A stretch of DNA of 21,601 nt from an uncultured bacterium (lineage in GTDB: Bacteria > Patescibacteriota > Minisyncoccia > Phycocordibacterales > GWA1-40-21), in the NCBI GenBank assembly GCA_903868205.1, contig CAIPUJ010000113.1:1-21601 (forward strand). The letters are read 5' to 3'. Positions 15,863 to 21,601 of this stretch are shown here, in pieces. How positions within the stretch are numbered: the stretch's first letter is position 1; each line of letters starts with the position of its first letter. The notes below the pieces were generated by a model. That model had not been told where the DNA came from, made no database searches, and saw nothing but the letters and a program-made list of their open reading frames with translations. Position numbers and translations under genes: made by a program.

Positions 15863-16087
15863 ATGGCAGACATTGAAGTTGGAGTGGGGAGTTCTTTAAA
15901 GAGAGCTGTTGAGGCTTGTTTAGAAAAACAAGCAGAAACAGGAGAAGAAAAAATTGAAATTGATGGCAAGCCCGGTCTATGGATAATGACACTTGCTCTT
16001 GCAGATGAAGCCGAAACAAGAGGTGCGAGGAAAATATATCCTTTGGAATCAAGGGATGGTAAGGAGATGTTTCTTGTTCAGGAGTAA
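15863..16087 (+). CDS. Small acidic hypothetical protein (74 aa)
   Basis: A 74-residue acidic soluble protein beginning MADIEVGVGSSLKRAVEACL and ending EMFLVQE. I recognise no family. The frame is also open from an ATG at 15827, but AGGGAGG (15852-15858) is a strong SD placed just before the ATG at 15863, and the promoter would leave the upstream ATG at the very 5' end. The pattern looks like a helix (about 10-27) followed by beta strands (KIEIDGKPGLWIMTLAL) and a helix (ADEAETRGARK), i.e. a compact alpha/beta fold. It forms a one-gene unit with its own consensus promoter and terminator, like the other SD-led small genes here, suggesting high expression. Confidence 0.7.
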   Translation: MADIEVGVGSSLKRAVEACLEKQAETGEEKIEIDGKPGLWIMTLALADEAETRGARKIYPLESRDGKEMFLVQE

Positions 16088-16125
16088 CCCAATCCCTTTC
16101 GTGTAATGCGTTAGGGTTTTTTTTA
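16086..16125 (+). terminator. Probable intrinsic terminator of the 74-aa gene
   Basis: AACCC (16086-16090) pairs with GGGTT (16114-16118) across an imperfect stem, followed by a run of T to 16124. The stem is weak but the T-run is long. Confidence 0.6.
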
Positions 16126-16127
16126 TT

Positions 16128-16187
16128 TCGACTAGCGAGGAGCAAAGTGTGAAATTCTGATTTTACATTTTGTCCGAGCGAAGTCGA
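16128..16187. repeat. Imperfect intergenic palindrome
   Basis: TCGACT (16128-16133) mirrors AGTCGA (about 16181-16186), and GCAAAGTGTGAAA mirrors TTTTACATTTTGT with about 10 of 13 positions pairing. This looks like another degenerate dispersed palindrome. From there to 16273 I see only AT-rich sequence. Confidence 0.5.
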
Positions 16188-16273
16188 TATATAAGGGTTG
16201 AATAACGCTTTTATAAAAATATGAAATTTCCCAGTAGTGAATTTTAGCATTGTTTTTAAAATTGTGCTTAAAT

Positions 16274-16279
16274 TATAAT
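16274..16279 (+). promoter_or_regulatory. -10 box (TATAAT) upstream of rsmI
   Basis: A perfect TATAAT lies 33 bp before the rsmI ATG. No clear -35 and no SD. Confidence 0.45.
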
Positions 16280-16311
16280 AAGTTAGGTATTATATAAAAA
16301 TATATAGATGT

Positions 16312-17031
16312 ATGAATAACAAAGAAGAAAAAACAATTTTGATGCCAAAATCTACTACTGGGTTTTATGTAGTAGGAACACCAATAGGAAATCTTGAAGA
16401 CATCACTTATAGAGCTGTGAGAATTTTGAATGAGGTAGATTTGATCCTTTGTGAAGACACTAGGGTTACAAGAAATCTTTTGGATAGATACGAGATTCAT
16501 AAACCAACAATGAGCTATCACTCTCAGAGCAAGCTAGCAAAGGTTGATAAAATTTTAGAGATGATAGAAGAGGGGAAAACTCTCGCTCTGGTTTCCGATG
16601 CCGGTACTCCCACTATTTCAGATCCAGGATCTGTGCTTGTTTCAAAAATAAGAGAAAGTTTTTCTGATATAGAAGTTATCGCAATCCCTGGTCCAAGCGC
16701 TTTGGTGTCTGCTCTTTCTGTTTCTGGTTTACCAGCGTCAGAATTTACTTTCTATGGATTTTTGCCACACAAGAAAGGCAGAGAGACTTTATTCAAAGAA
16801 ATTGCAGAAATAAATAGAACTGCAGTTTTTTATGAATCACCTCACAGAATATTAAAAGCTTTAGAATCTTTGAATACTTTTACTCATGATAGAAGAGTGG
16901 TAATAGCTAGAGAGATATCCAAGATATATGAACAAGTCGTTTCTGGTAAACCAGAAGAAATACTAAAATACTTTTCTGAGAACCCTGATAAAGTAAGAGG
17001 GGAGTTTGTTGTAATGGTTTCTGAAAAATAA
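16312..17031 (+). CDS. rsmI: 16S rRNA (cytidine-1402-2'-O)-methyltransferase (RsmI)
   Basis: A 239-residue tetrapyrrole-methylase-fold enzyme that uses S-adenosylmethionine to 2'-O-methylate C1402 of 16S rRNA in the 30S P site. Diagnostic segments are GFYVVGTPIGNLEDITYRA (about 17-35), CEDTRVTRNLLDRY, ALVSDAGTPTISDPGS (about 92-107), IPGPSALVSALSVSGLPASE, FYGFLPHKKGRE and FYESPHRI. The length is slightly below the roughly 280 residues of the E. coli protein; the C-terminal extra domain of longer RsmI versions is absent, which is common in reduced genomes. The start at 16312 is the first ATG and has no SD; Met11 at 16342 is an alternative just before the conserved region. It is a single gene followed by a dispersed palindrome. 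Confidence 0.95.
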   Translation: MNNKEEKTILMPKSTTGFYVVGTPIGNLEDITYRAVRILNEVDLILCEDTRVTRNLLDRYEIHKPTMSYHSQSKLAKVDKILEMIEEGKTLALVSDAGTPTISDPGSVLVSKIRESFSDIEVIAIPGPSALVSALSVSGLPASEFTFYGFLPHKKGRETLFKEIAEINRTAVFYESPHRILKALESLNTFTHDRRVVIAREISKIYEQVVSGKPEEILKYFSENPDKVRGEFVVMVSEK

Positions 17032-17036
17032 TTCGT

Positions 17037-17100
17037 ATTTCTTCGAGGTCTCTCCTTGAGGAGGAGTCTGCGACGGGAAAAGGTGAGTCCTCGGAGAAAT
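17037..17100. repeat. Dispersed palindromic element, intergenic copy
   Basis: Terminal inverted repeats ATTTCTTCGAGG (17037-17048) and CCTCGGAGAAAT (17089-17100) pair with one mismatch. The 42-bp core 17046-17087 is identical at 41 of 42 positions to 20299-20340 inside the ATPase gene. Confidence 0.9.
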
Positions 17101-17159
17101 TTCTCTATTTTTGTCGTTTAGAGAAGATAGTTTAGTTTCTGTTTATCTACTTTTTATGC

Positions 17160-17165
17160 TATATT
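17160..17165 (+). promoter_or_regulatory. Possible -10 box for the 17198 gene
   Basis: TATATT within TATGCTATATTAAC, 32 bp before the ATG. No convincing -35. Confidence 0.3.
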
Positions 17166-17197
17166 AACAGTAATTAAAAGTTAATTTTTTTAAAAAA

Positions 17198-17440
17198 ATG
17201 GTAAAAATTTCATCAATATTTGTGCTTGGAATACTTGTGGTACTTATGCCTTTTTCTGGATTTCCATTTGAATGGAAAAACGCTACATATATTATCTGTG
17301 GTTTAGCTATTATTGTCCTATCTCTACTTATAAGAAAAGAACTACATGAAGTTTTGAGAGCTTTACACAATAATGATGTTATAAAAGCGGATACTTTTAC
17401 AGAAAGTATTCCACAAGAGAAATCAGCAGATGAAAAATAA
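17198..17440 (+). CDS. Small two-helix membrane protein
   Basis: An 80-residue protein of unknown function. Two hydrophobic segments are visible: about residues 5-23 (SSIFVLGILVVLMPFSGF) and about 30-46 (TYIICGLAIIVLSLLI), joined by a short loop with FEWKNA. A charged cytoplasmic tail follows (RKELHEVLRALHNND). The hairpin topology with both ends on one side is inferred. The 3' end overlaps the next gene by 11 bp, so the two are probably translated together, and it may be an accessory of the DUF4015 protein. No SD. Such small two-helix proteins are common in CPR genomes and I recognise no family name. Confidence 0.7.
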   Translation: MVKISSIFVLGILVVLMPFSGFPFEWKNATYIICGLAIIVLSLLIRKELHEVLRALHNNDVIKADTFTESIPQEKSADEK

Positions 17441-18644
17441 AAAGTTATTAAAAAAACTTTCAAAAATTCCTAAAAGGATACATTTTTTCATATTGGCTAT
17501 TGTTGCTGTTGTTTTTCTTTTTTTATTTTATTTTTTAATACCAAATTTTTTCCCAACGGTTTCTAGGGTTGTCTCAGAAGAGATGGCTACTAGCACAGCT
17601 TCTACTACTCCGGTATTTGTTGTGACACATATTCAAACACCAAAACCTACAAAAGCTATTTATATGTCAGCTTGTGTTGTGGCCACACCAAGTTTCCGTG
17701 AGAAATTGGAAAAGATTGCAGAAACTACAGAAATAAATTCTATTATGATAGATGTAAAAGATTATACAGGCACAATCACTTTTAATTCTGAGAATCCTTT
17801 GTTTAAGGATAATATTGGCTCTGGATGTAAAGCAAAAGACCTGAAGGAATTTATAGGAGAATTACACAAAAGTAATATTTATGTAATAGCTAGAATTTCT
17901 ACTTTTCAAGATAAATATCTTGTAAGTAAAAGACCAGATTTAGCTGTAAAGAAAAAATCCGACGGTACTGTATGGAAAGATTATAAGGGTGTAAGCTGGC
18001 TTGACGCTGGATCTAAAGAAGTTTGGGATTATGATATCGCGTTAGGTAAAGAATCTTATAATATAGGTTTTGACGAAATTAATTTTGATTATATAAGATT
18101 TCCTTCAGATGGAAATATGAAAGATATTTCTTATACATTTAGTGTCGGAAAAGTGAAAGCAGATGTCATAAAAGATTTTTCTGCATATGTATCAGCTTAT
18201 TTTAGACCTTTGAATATTCCAATATCAGCAGACGTGTTTGGTATGGTATCTACGAATACAGACGATTTAAATATTGGTCAGATTTTGGAAAATTTCTTGC
18301 CATACTTTGATTATATTGCCCCTATGGTGTATCCATCTCATTATCCTACAACTTTCTTGGGATACAAGAACCCAGCAGAATATCCATATGAAATTATAAA
18401 GCATTCTATGACTACGGCTGTTAATAGGGCAGTGGCTGCTAGTTCTACTCCAAATAAATTAAGACCTTGGCTTCAAGATTTTAATCTTGGGGCGGACTAC
18501 ACTGCTTCTATGGTTCGTAAACAAATTCAAGCTACTTATGATTCTGGTTTAGATTCTTTTATGATTTGGGATGCTGGTAATACTTATACTGTTGATGCAT
18601 TTTTACCGAAGTCCACTTCTACAAGTAAAAAAATAAAACAATAG
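17430..18644 (+). CDS. DUF4015-type putative glycoside hydrolase, membrane-anchored
   Basis: A 404-residue protein with one N-terminal transmembrane helix (about residues 18-40) after a Lys/Arg-rich start, then a Thr/Ser-rich linker and an extracytoplasmic domain from about 74. The domain matches the DUF4015 (GHL13) family of TIM-barrel glycoside-hydrolase-like proteins: KAIYMSACVVATPSF, SIMIDVKDYTG (Asp108, Asp111), VIARISTFQDKYL, SWLDAGSKEVWDYDIALGKE, GFDEINFDYIRFPSDG (Asp215, Glu216, Asp220), ADVFGMVSTN, DYIAPMVYPSHYP, LRPWLQDFNLG and FMIWDAGNTY. The acidic residues in the FDEINFDYIRFP strand are the likely catalytic candidates. The polysaccharide substrate is not known. The first codons overlap the small membrane gene upstream. 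A role in remodelling surface glycan or peptidoglycan is inferred from family and topology. Confidence 0.85.
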   Translation: MKNKKLLKKLSKIPKRIHFFILAIVAVVFLFLFYFLIPNFFPTVSRVVSEEMATSTASTTPVFVVTHIQTPKPTKAIYMSACVVATPSFREKLEKIAETTEINSIMIDVKDYTGTITFNSENPLFKDNIGSGCKAKDLKEFIGELHKSNIYVIARISTFQDKYLVSKRPDLAVKKKSDGTVWKDYKGVSWLDAGSKEVWDYDIALGKESYNIGFDEINFDYIRFPSDGNMKDISYTFSVGKVKADVIKDFSAYVSAYFRPLNIPISADVFGMVSTNTDDLNIGQILENFLPYFDYIAPMVYPSHYPTTFLGYKNPAEYPYEIIKHSMTTAVNRAVAASSTPNKLRPWLQDFNLGADYTASMVRKQIQATYDSGLDSFMIWDAGNTYTVDAFLPKSTSTSKKIKQ

Positions 18645-18668
18645 GGTTAAGAGGTGAAACCTTGAATC

Positions 18669-18764
18669 TCAAAAAAGGTTTCTCCTTACAGGAGCAGTAC
18701 ACCTTTCACATTTTGAGTACAAAACGTTCAAGATCTTTCATTTGGGTCCCAACCCAAATTGAAA
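18669..18764. repeat. Nested intergenic palindromes, dispersed repeat relative
   Basis: CTCAAAA (18669-18675) faces TTTTGAG (18711-18717), AAAGGT faces ACCTTT, and CTCC faces GGAG: a nested hairpin. 18681-18706 matches the reverse complement of 836-861 at 25 of 26 bases, and its left end (AAAGGTTTCTCCTT) resembles the element at 17046. A second hairpin, TTTCATTTGGGT/ACCCAAATTGAAA (18737-18764, one bulge), follows. Confidence 0.7.
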
Positions 18765-18804
18765 CCTCGGAACACATATTTTACTTCTGTTTTTATTTAC
18801 ACAG

Positions 18805-18813
18805 TGTTATAAT
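18805..18813 (+). promoter_or_regulatory. Extended -10 promoter of the ATPase gene
   Basis: TGTTATAAT is a perfect TATAAT (18808-18813) with the TGn extension, 9 nt before the ATG at 18823. The expected leader is at most about 3 nt, and there is no SD. Confidence 0.6.
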
Positions 18814-18822
18814 ATTTAACAA

Positions 18823-20850
18823 ATGGATCCTGAGAAAATAACATATTTTGGAGAAACTGATTCTCGCGGTAAGCGAGTGAAGTTTGGTATAAAAGCGAAA
18901 GACAGAACTCGCCATGTATATGTTATAGGTAAGACAGGTATGGGTAAGTCTACTTTGCTTGAGAATATGGCTATCCAAGATATCACTAGCGGCAATGGTA
19001 TGGCCTTTTTGGATCCACACGGTAAGACAGCCGATTTGCTTTTAAGTTATGTTCCACCAGAAAGATTGAAAGATGTTGTTTACTTTGCACCTTTTGATAC
19101 AGAATATCCTATCTCATTTAATATTCTAGAAGATGTCGGTTTTGACAAAAGACACTTGGTGGTGGCAGGGCTCATGAGTACATTCAAAAAGATTTGGGTG
19201 GATGCTTGGTCTGCCAGAATGGAATATATTTTGACCAACACTCTTTTGGCCCTCATTGAATATCCTGGTTCTACTCTTCTTGGAGTAAACAGAATGCTTT
19301 CAGATAAAGATTACAGAAAGAAGGTGGTAGATAATGTAAAAGATCCATCAGTGAAATCTTTTTGGGTAGATGAATTTGCAAAATATACAGAAAGACAAGC
19401 TGCAGAAGCTGTACCCGCTATTCAAAATAAGGTGGGACAATTTACAGCCAATCCTCTTATAAGGAATATTCTTGGTCAATCCAAATCTTCATTTAGTATT
19501 AGACAACTTATGGACGAAAGAAAGATTTTGATTGTGAACCTCTCAAAAGGTTTAGTGGGTGAATCAAATGCAAATCTATTGGGTTCCATGATTATCACAA
19601 AGATATATCTTGCTGCTATGTCTCGTGCGGATGTTCAAGAAAAAGAATTAAAAAAACTTCCAAATTTTTATTTGTTCGTAGACGAATTTCAATCTTTTGC
19701 GAACGAATCTTTTGCAGATATTCTTTCTGAGGCTAGAAAATACAATTTAAACCTTACTATCGCTCACCAGTATATTGAGCAAATGTCTGAAGAGGTGCGT
19801 TCGGCTGTTTTTGGAAACGTAGGTACGATGATGACTTTCCGTGTTGGTGCATTTGATGCAGAGGTTCTCGAAAAAGAATTTGCTCCACAATTTACAGCAG
19901 AAGACTTGGTAAATCTTGGAATCTTCCAAATGTATTTGAAACTTATGATAAACGGTGTTTCCTCTGTACCATTTTCATCATCATCTCTACCTCCTATTCC
20001 AGAACCGGTAATTTCATACAAATCAGAAATAATAAATCTTTCAAGAAAACAATTTGCCCAACCAAGAATGGTTGTGGAAAAAGATATTCAAGATTGGCAT
20101 AATGAAGGTAAAGACAAGACAGGATGGGAAAAGAAACAAGAAAAAGTAGGGAAAGATACTTCTCAAGCTAAGTTGTTCAATGGAGCAAGCGGAAAAAGGC
20201 CTTTCCTTAAGGAGGAGTCTTCGACGGGGAAAGGTGAGGCCTTGGGGAGCTTCGAGCAAGCCAAAAAACCAAATTATTCTTCTAATGAAAGCGGTAAAAG
20301 GTCTCTCCTTGGGGAGGAGTCTGCGACGGGAAAAGGTGAGATCTTGAGGAGCTTTCAGCAAGTTAAAAAACCACAAGTAATTCCTGTTATTCAACAAAAA
20401 CAATCAGTACATAAACCTGTAGTAATGCCAGTTAGTTTAGGGAACATAGAAGAAGTAAAAAACAGTGACAAAAAAGAAAAAGAAGACGATTTCCTTCCTT
20501 TAAAGGCTGTTGCACCAAAAATTATTGCAGATTCAAAGAGGGTAGAGGAAGTTTTGAAACAAAATAAAACTCAAGAAGTAAAACCTCAATTTTCAAAAAC
20601 AATACAACCAATAAATAACAAAAAAGACGGAAAAGTAATGACAAAAGAAAATCTGTCAGCCCTTCAATCTGCTTTGCAATCTGTTCTAAAGAAAACTGAT
20701 GATAAAAAAGAAGTGACTCATACAGAAATTAAACAAGATACAAGAAATGAAGAATTAAAGAAAGAGGAAATCAAAAATCCAGAAATTCAGAATCATAAAA
20801 ATGACCAACCAGATTCGAGCGAACTTAAAAAAGTCTTAGGGGTAGAATAA
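18823..20850 (+). CDS. TraG/VirD4-like (type IV coupling) ATPase
   Basis: A 675-residue P-loop ATPase of the VirD4/TraG/TraD (DUF87-HerA-related) group, which moves DNA or protein through membranes. Walker A is VIGKTGMGKSTLLENMA (Gly36-Ser43), followed by AFLDPHGKTADLLLSYVP. Walker B is FYLFVDEFQSF (Asp287, Glu288), with LSEARKYNLNLTIAHQYIEQ as the conserved TraG-like downstream motif. The core ends near residue 410. No N-terminal membrane helices are present, unlike classical VirD4. The last 260 residues are low-complexity Lys/Glu/Gln-rich. They include two tandem 28-residue copies (456-483 and 490-517, SGKRxxLxEESxTGKGE) encoded by a dispersed palindromic element. No relaxase, mating-pore or pilus gene lies nearby, so conjugation cannot be claimed; a DNA-pumping or type-IV-pilus-related role in CPR is possible. 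Confidence 0.85.
   Translation: MDPEKITYFGETDSRGKRVKFGIKAKDRTRHVYVIGKTGMGKSTLLENMAIQDITSGNGMAFLDPHGKTADLLLSYVPPERLKDVVYFAPFDTEYPISFNILEDVGFDKRHLVVAGLMSTFKKIWVDAWSARMEYILTNTLLALIEYPGSTLLGVNRMLSDKDYRKKVVDNVKDPSVKSFWVDEFAKYTERQAAEAVPAIQNKVGQFTANPLIRNILGQSKSSFSIRQLMDERKILIVNLSKGLVGESNANLLGSMIITKIYLAAMSRADVQEKELKKLPNFYLFVDEFQSFANESFADILSEARKYNLNLTIAHQYIEQMSEEVRSAVFGNVGTMMTFRVGAFDAEVLEKEFAPQFTAEDLVNLGIFQMYLKLMINGVSSVPFSSSSLPPIPEPVISYKSEIINLSRKQFAQPRMVVEKDIQDWHNEGKDKTGWEKKQEKVGKDTSQAKLFNGASGKRPFLKEESSTGKGEALGSFEQAKKPNYSSNESGKRSLLGEESATGKGEILRSFQQVKKPQVIPVIQQKQSVHKPVVMPVSLGNIEEVKNSDKKEKEDDFLPLKAVAPKIIADSKRVEEVLKQNKTQEVKPQFSKTIQPINNKKDGKVMTKENLSALQSALQSVLKKTDDKKEVTHTEIKQDTRNEELKKEEIKNPEIQNHKNDQPDSSELKKVLGVE
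20188..20271. repeat. Dispersed palindromic element in the ATPase gene, copy 1
   Basis: Encodes ATPase residues 456-483. The core 20197-20238 matches copy 2 at 36 of 42 bases. Arm ends AAGGCCTTTCC and GGTGAGGCCTT pair at 9 of 11 positions; the GGCC variant is present on both arms. Confidence 0.85.
20290..20373. repeat. Dispersed palindromic element in the ATPase gene, copy 2
   Basis: Encodes residues 490-517, 102 bp after copy 1 and in the same frame. The core 20299-20340 matches the noncoding copy 17046-17087 at 41 of 42 bases. Confidence 0.9.
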
Positions 20851-20863
20851 TCTCTAATGGTTT

Positions 20864-20913
20864 TTCCTTCAGGCAAATAAGAATGCGACCGCATTCTTAT
20901 TTGCCTGAAGGAA
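20864..20913. repeat. 24-bp-arm perfect palindrome left of the Cas2-like gene
   Basis: Arms 20864-20887 and 20890-20913 are perfect inverted repeats (TTCCTTCAGGCAAATAAG... onward) around AC. The inner 38 bp recur at 21563-21600 with GT in the centre, i.e. as the reverse complement. Confidence 0.95.
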
Positions 20914-20937
20914 GTAGAGTTTTTAAATATATAATTT

Positions 20938-21507
20938 ATGGGTAAATTAGAAAAAGAGATTAAAAGTAAGATAAGAGCATCAAAAGTTCAAAAGGCTGTT
21001 TTACAAACAATTGCAACCGCAGGTTTGTTGAGTGTCTCTTTATTAGCCCCAAATACTTTGAAAATATTAAAAAATTTTAATAGTAAAAACAAATCAAAAA
21101 ATGAGAGACATTCAATTAACACTTCCAGAAGACGTTTGATAGAAAAAGGTTTAATTCAATATACGGAAGAAGGAAAGCTATTTTTAACATCTGCCGGTCA
21201 GAAAAAGTTGTATGAGATTGAAAGGCTAGATTTTAAGATGGAAAAACCTAAGAAGTGGGATGGAAAATGGAGGGTTTTAATATTTGATATTAAAGAAAAT
21301 AAAAGATCTGTTAGAAATAAAATTAGAATAACATTAAATTTTATAGGTTTTGTTAGATTACAAAATAGTGTTTGGGTGTATCCTTACGATTGTGAAGATT
21401 TAATAAATTTATTAAAAGCAGATTTTGGTGTGGGTAGGGAGGTTTTGTATCTTATTGTAGATAAAATAGAGAATGATAAGGTTTTGAAATCAAATTTTAG
21501 ATTATAA
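20938..21507 (+). CDS. PaaX-like winged-helix / Cas2-like orphan protein
   Basis: A 189-residue two-domain protein. Residues about 12-95 contain a hydrophobic helix (AVLQTIATAGLLSVSLLAP) and a winged-helix pattern (INTSRRRLIEKGLIQYTEEG, then LFLTSAGQKKL) like the N-terminus of PaaX regulators. Residues about 108-189 match the Cas2 ferredoxin-like fold: WRVLIFDIKENKRSVRNKI, with Asp117 in the position of the Cas2 metal-binding Asp, then LNFIGFVRLQNSVWVYP and VLYLIVDKI. Such proteins are often auto-annotated as Cas2 in Parcubacteria, but no cas1, other cas gene or CRISPR array is in the window, so a defence role is unsupported. A transcriptional regulator or a nuclease tied to the flanking palindromes is equally possible. 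No SD; an AT-rich TATATAATTT precedes the ATG. Perfect palindromes lie 25 bp upstream and 56 bp downstream. Confidence 0.75.
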   Translation: MGKLEKEIKSKIRASKVQKAVLQTIATAGLLSVSLLAPNTLKILKNFNSKNKSKNERHSINTSRRRLIEKGLIQYTEEGKLFLTSAGQKKLYEIERLDFKMEKPKKWDGKWRVLIFDIKENKRSVRNKIRITLNFIGFVRLQNSVWVYPYDCEDLINLLKADFGVGREVLYLIVDKIENDKVLKSNFRL

Positions 21508-21562
21508 GTAGAGGCAGTTATATTATGAGTAATTATTATGTGTAGAAAAAGAAGGTTGTCAC

Positions 21563-21600
21563 CAGGCAAATAAGAATGCGGTCGCATTCTTATTTGCCTG
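21563..21600. repeat. 18-bp-arm perfect palindrome right of the Cas2-like gene
   Basis: CAGGCAAATAAGAATGCG (21563-21580) and its inverse (21583-21600) surround GT. It has the same sequence as the inner part of 20864-20913 but in opposite orientation. It reaches the window edge, so its right limit is unknown. Confidence 0.95.
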
Positions 21601-21601
21601 A

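Noticed and set aside
18823..20850. Conjugative element based on the TraG/VirD4-like ATPase
   Set aside because: There is no relaxase, mating-pair gene or origin of transfer in the window; isolated ATPases of this type are common in CPR genomes.
1105..21507. Alternative genetic code with TGA as glycine, as in some CPR lineages
   Set aside because: Conserved genes contain no in-frame TGA, and murC ends at a TGA exactly at its expected C-terminus.
20864..21601. CRISPR locus, because of the Cas2-like protein and nearby repeats
   Set aside because: There are only two palindromes, about 700 bp apart and in opposite orientation, with no spacers, no cas1 and no other cas gene.

Overview
The window looks like chromosomal DNA of an AT-rich member of the Candidate Phyla Radiation (Patescibacteria, probably Parcubacteria/Paceibacteria). 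This placement is inferred from gene content. A 2.5-kilo-residue secreted protein opens with the CPR-typical YQPGETLEPACAP signature. There is a membrane protein with AWS...GWI repeats, a DUF4015-type glycoside-hydrolase-like protein, a TraG/VirD4-like ATPase without conjugation neighbours, and a PaaX/Cas2-like orphan protein. Translation is ordinary: TGA is used as a stop, so this is not an SR1/Gracilibacteria code.

Layout. 1-81 is the start of a leftward gene cut by the window edge, with an HTH/transposase-like N-terminus. 146-547 is a small self-contained unit (promoter, SD, 100-aa membrane protein, terminator). 560-990 holds tRNA-Ile(GAT), a broken second copy of the same tRNA containing two palindromic inserts, and a third copy of its 3' end. 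1080-10627 is an envelope cluster: the giant beta-repeat/tail-fibre-like protein, a single-pass membrane protein, and a membrane-anchored protein with a thrombospondin-type-1-like segment. 10652-15801 carries murD, then an island of three SD-led small genes of unlike composition, then murC overlapping a eukaryotic-like protein kinase gene. 15790-16122 is another small promoter-SD-gene-terminator unit. 16274-18644 carries rsmI, a small two-helix membrane protein and the DUF4015 protein. 18805-20850 is the TraG/VirD4-like ATPase. 20864-21601 is the Cas2-like gene between two near-identical perfect palindromes.

Two themes run through the window. First, short palindromic repeats are abundant. One family of about 40-65 bp (core at 14136-14172, 17046-17087, 20197-20238 and 20299-20340, with relatives at 836-861 and 18676-18709) occurs between genes and also in frame inside murC and, twice in tandem, inside the ATPase. 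Further palindromes lie in murD, in the tRNA pseudogene, before murC and around the Cas2-like gene. Second, there seem to be two expression styles. Core genes such as murD, murC and the ATPase have a -10 box right against the ATG and no SD, suggesting leaderless mRNAs. The small unknown genes have full -35/-10 promoters with 17-bp spacers, strong SDs and intrinsic terminators.

In terms of function, murD, murC, the kinase and rsmI are housekeeping genes (peptidoglycan precursor synthesis, possible signalling, ribosome modification). The envelope cluster and the DUF4015 protein probably act at the cell surface. No CRISPR array, cas1, rRNA or complete insertion sequence was seen.
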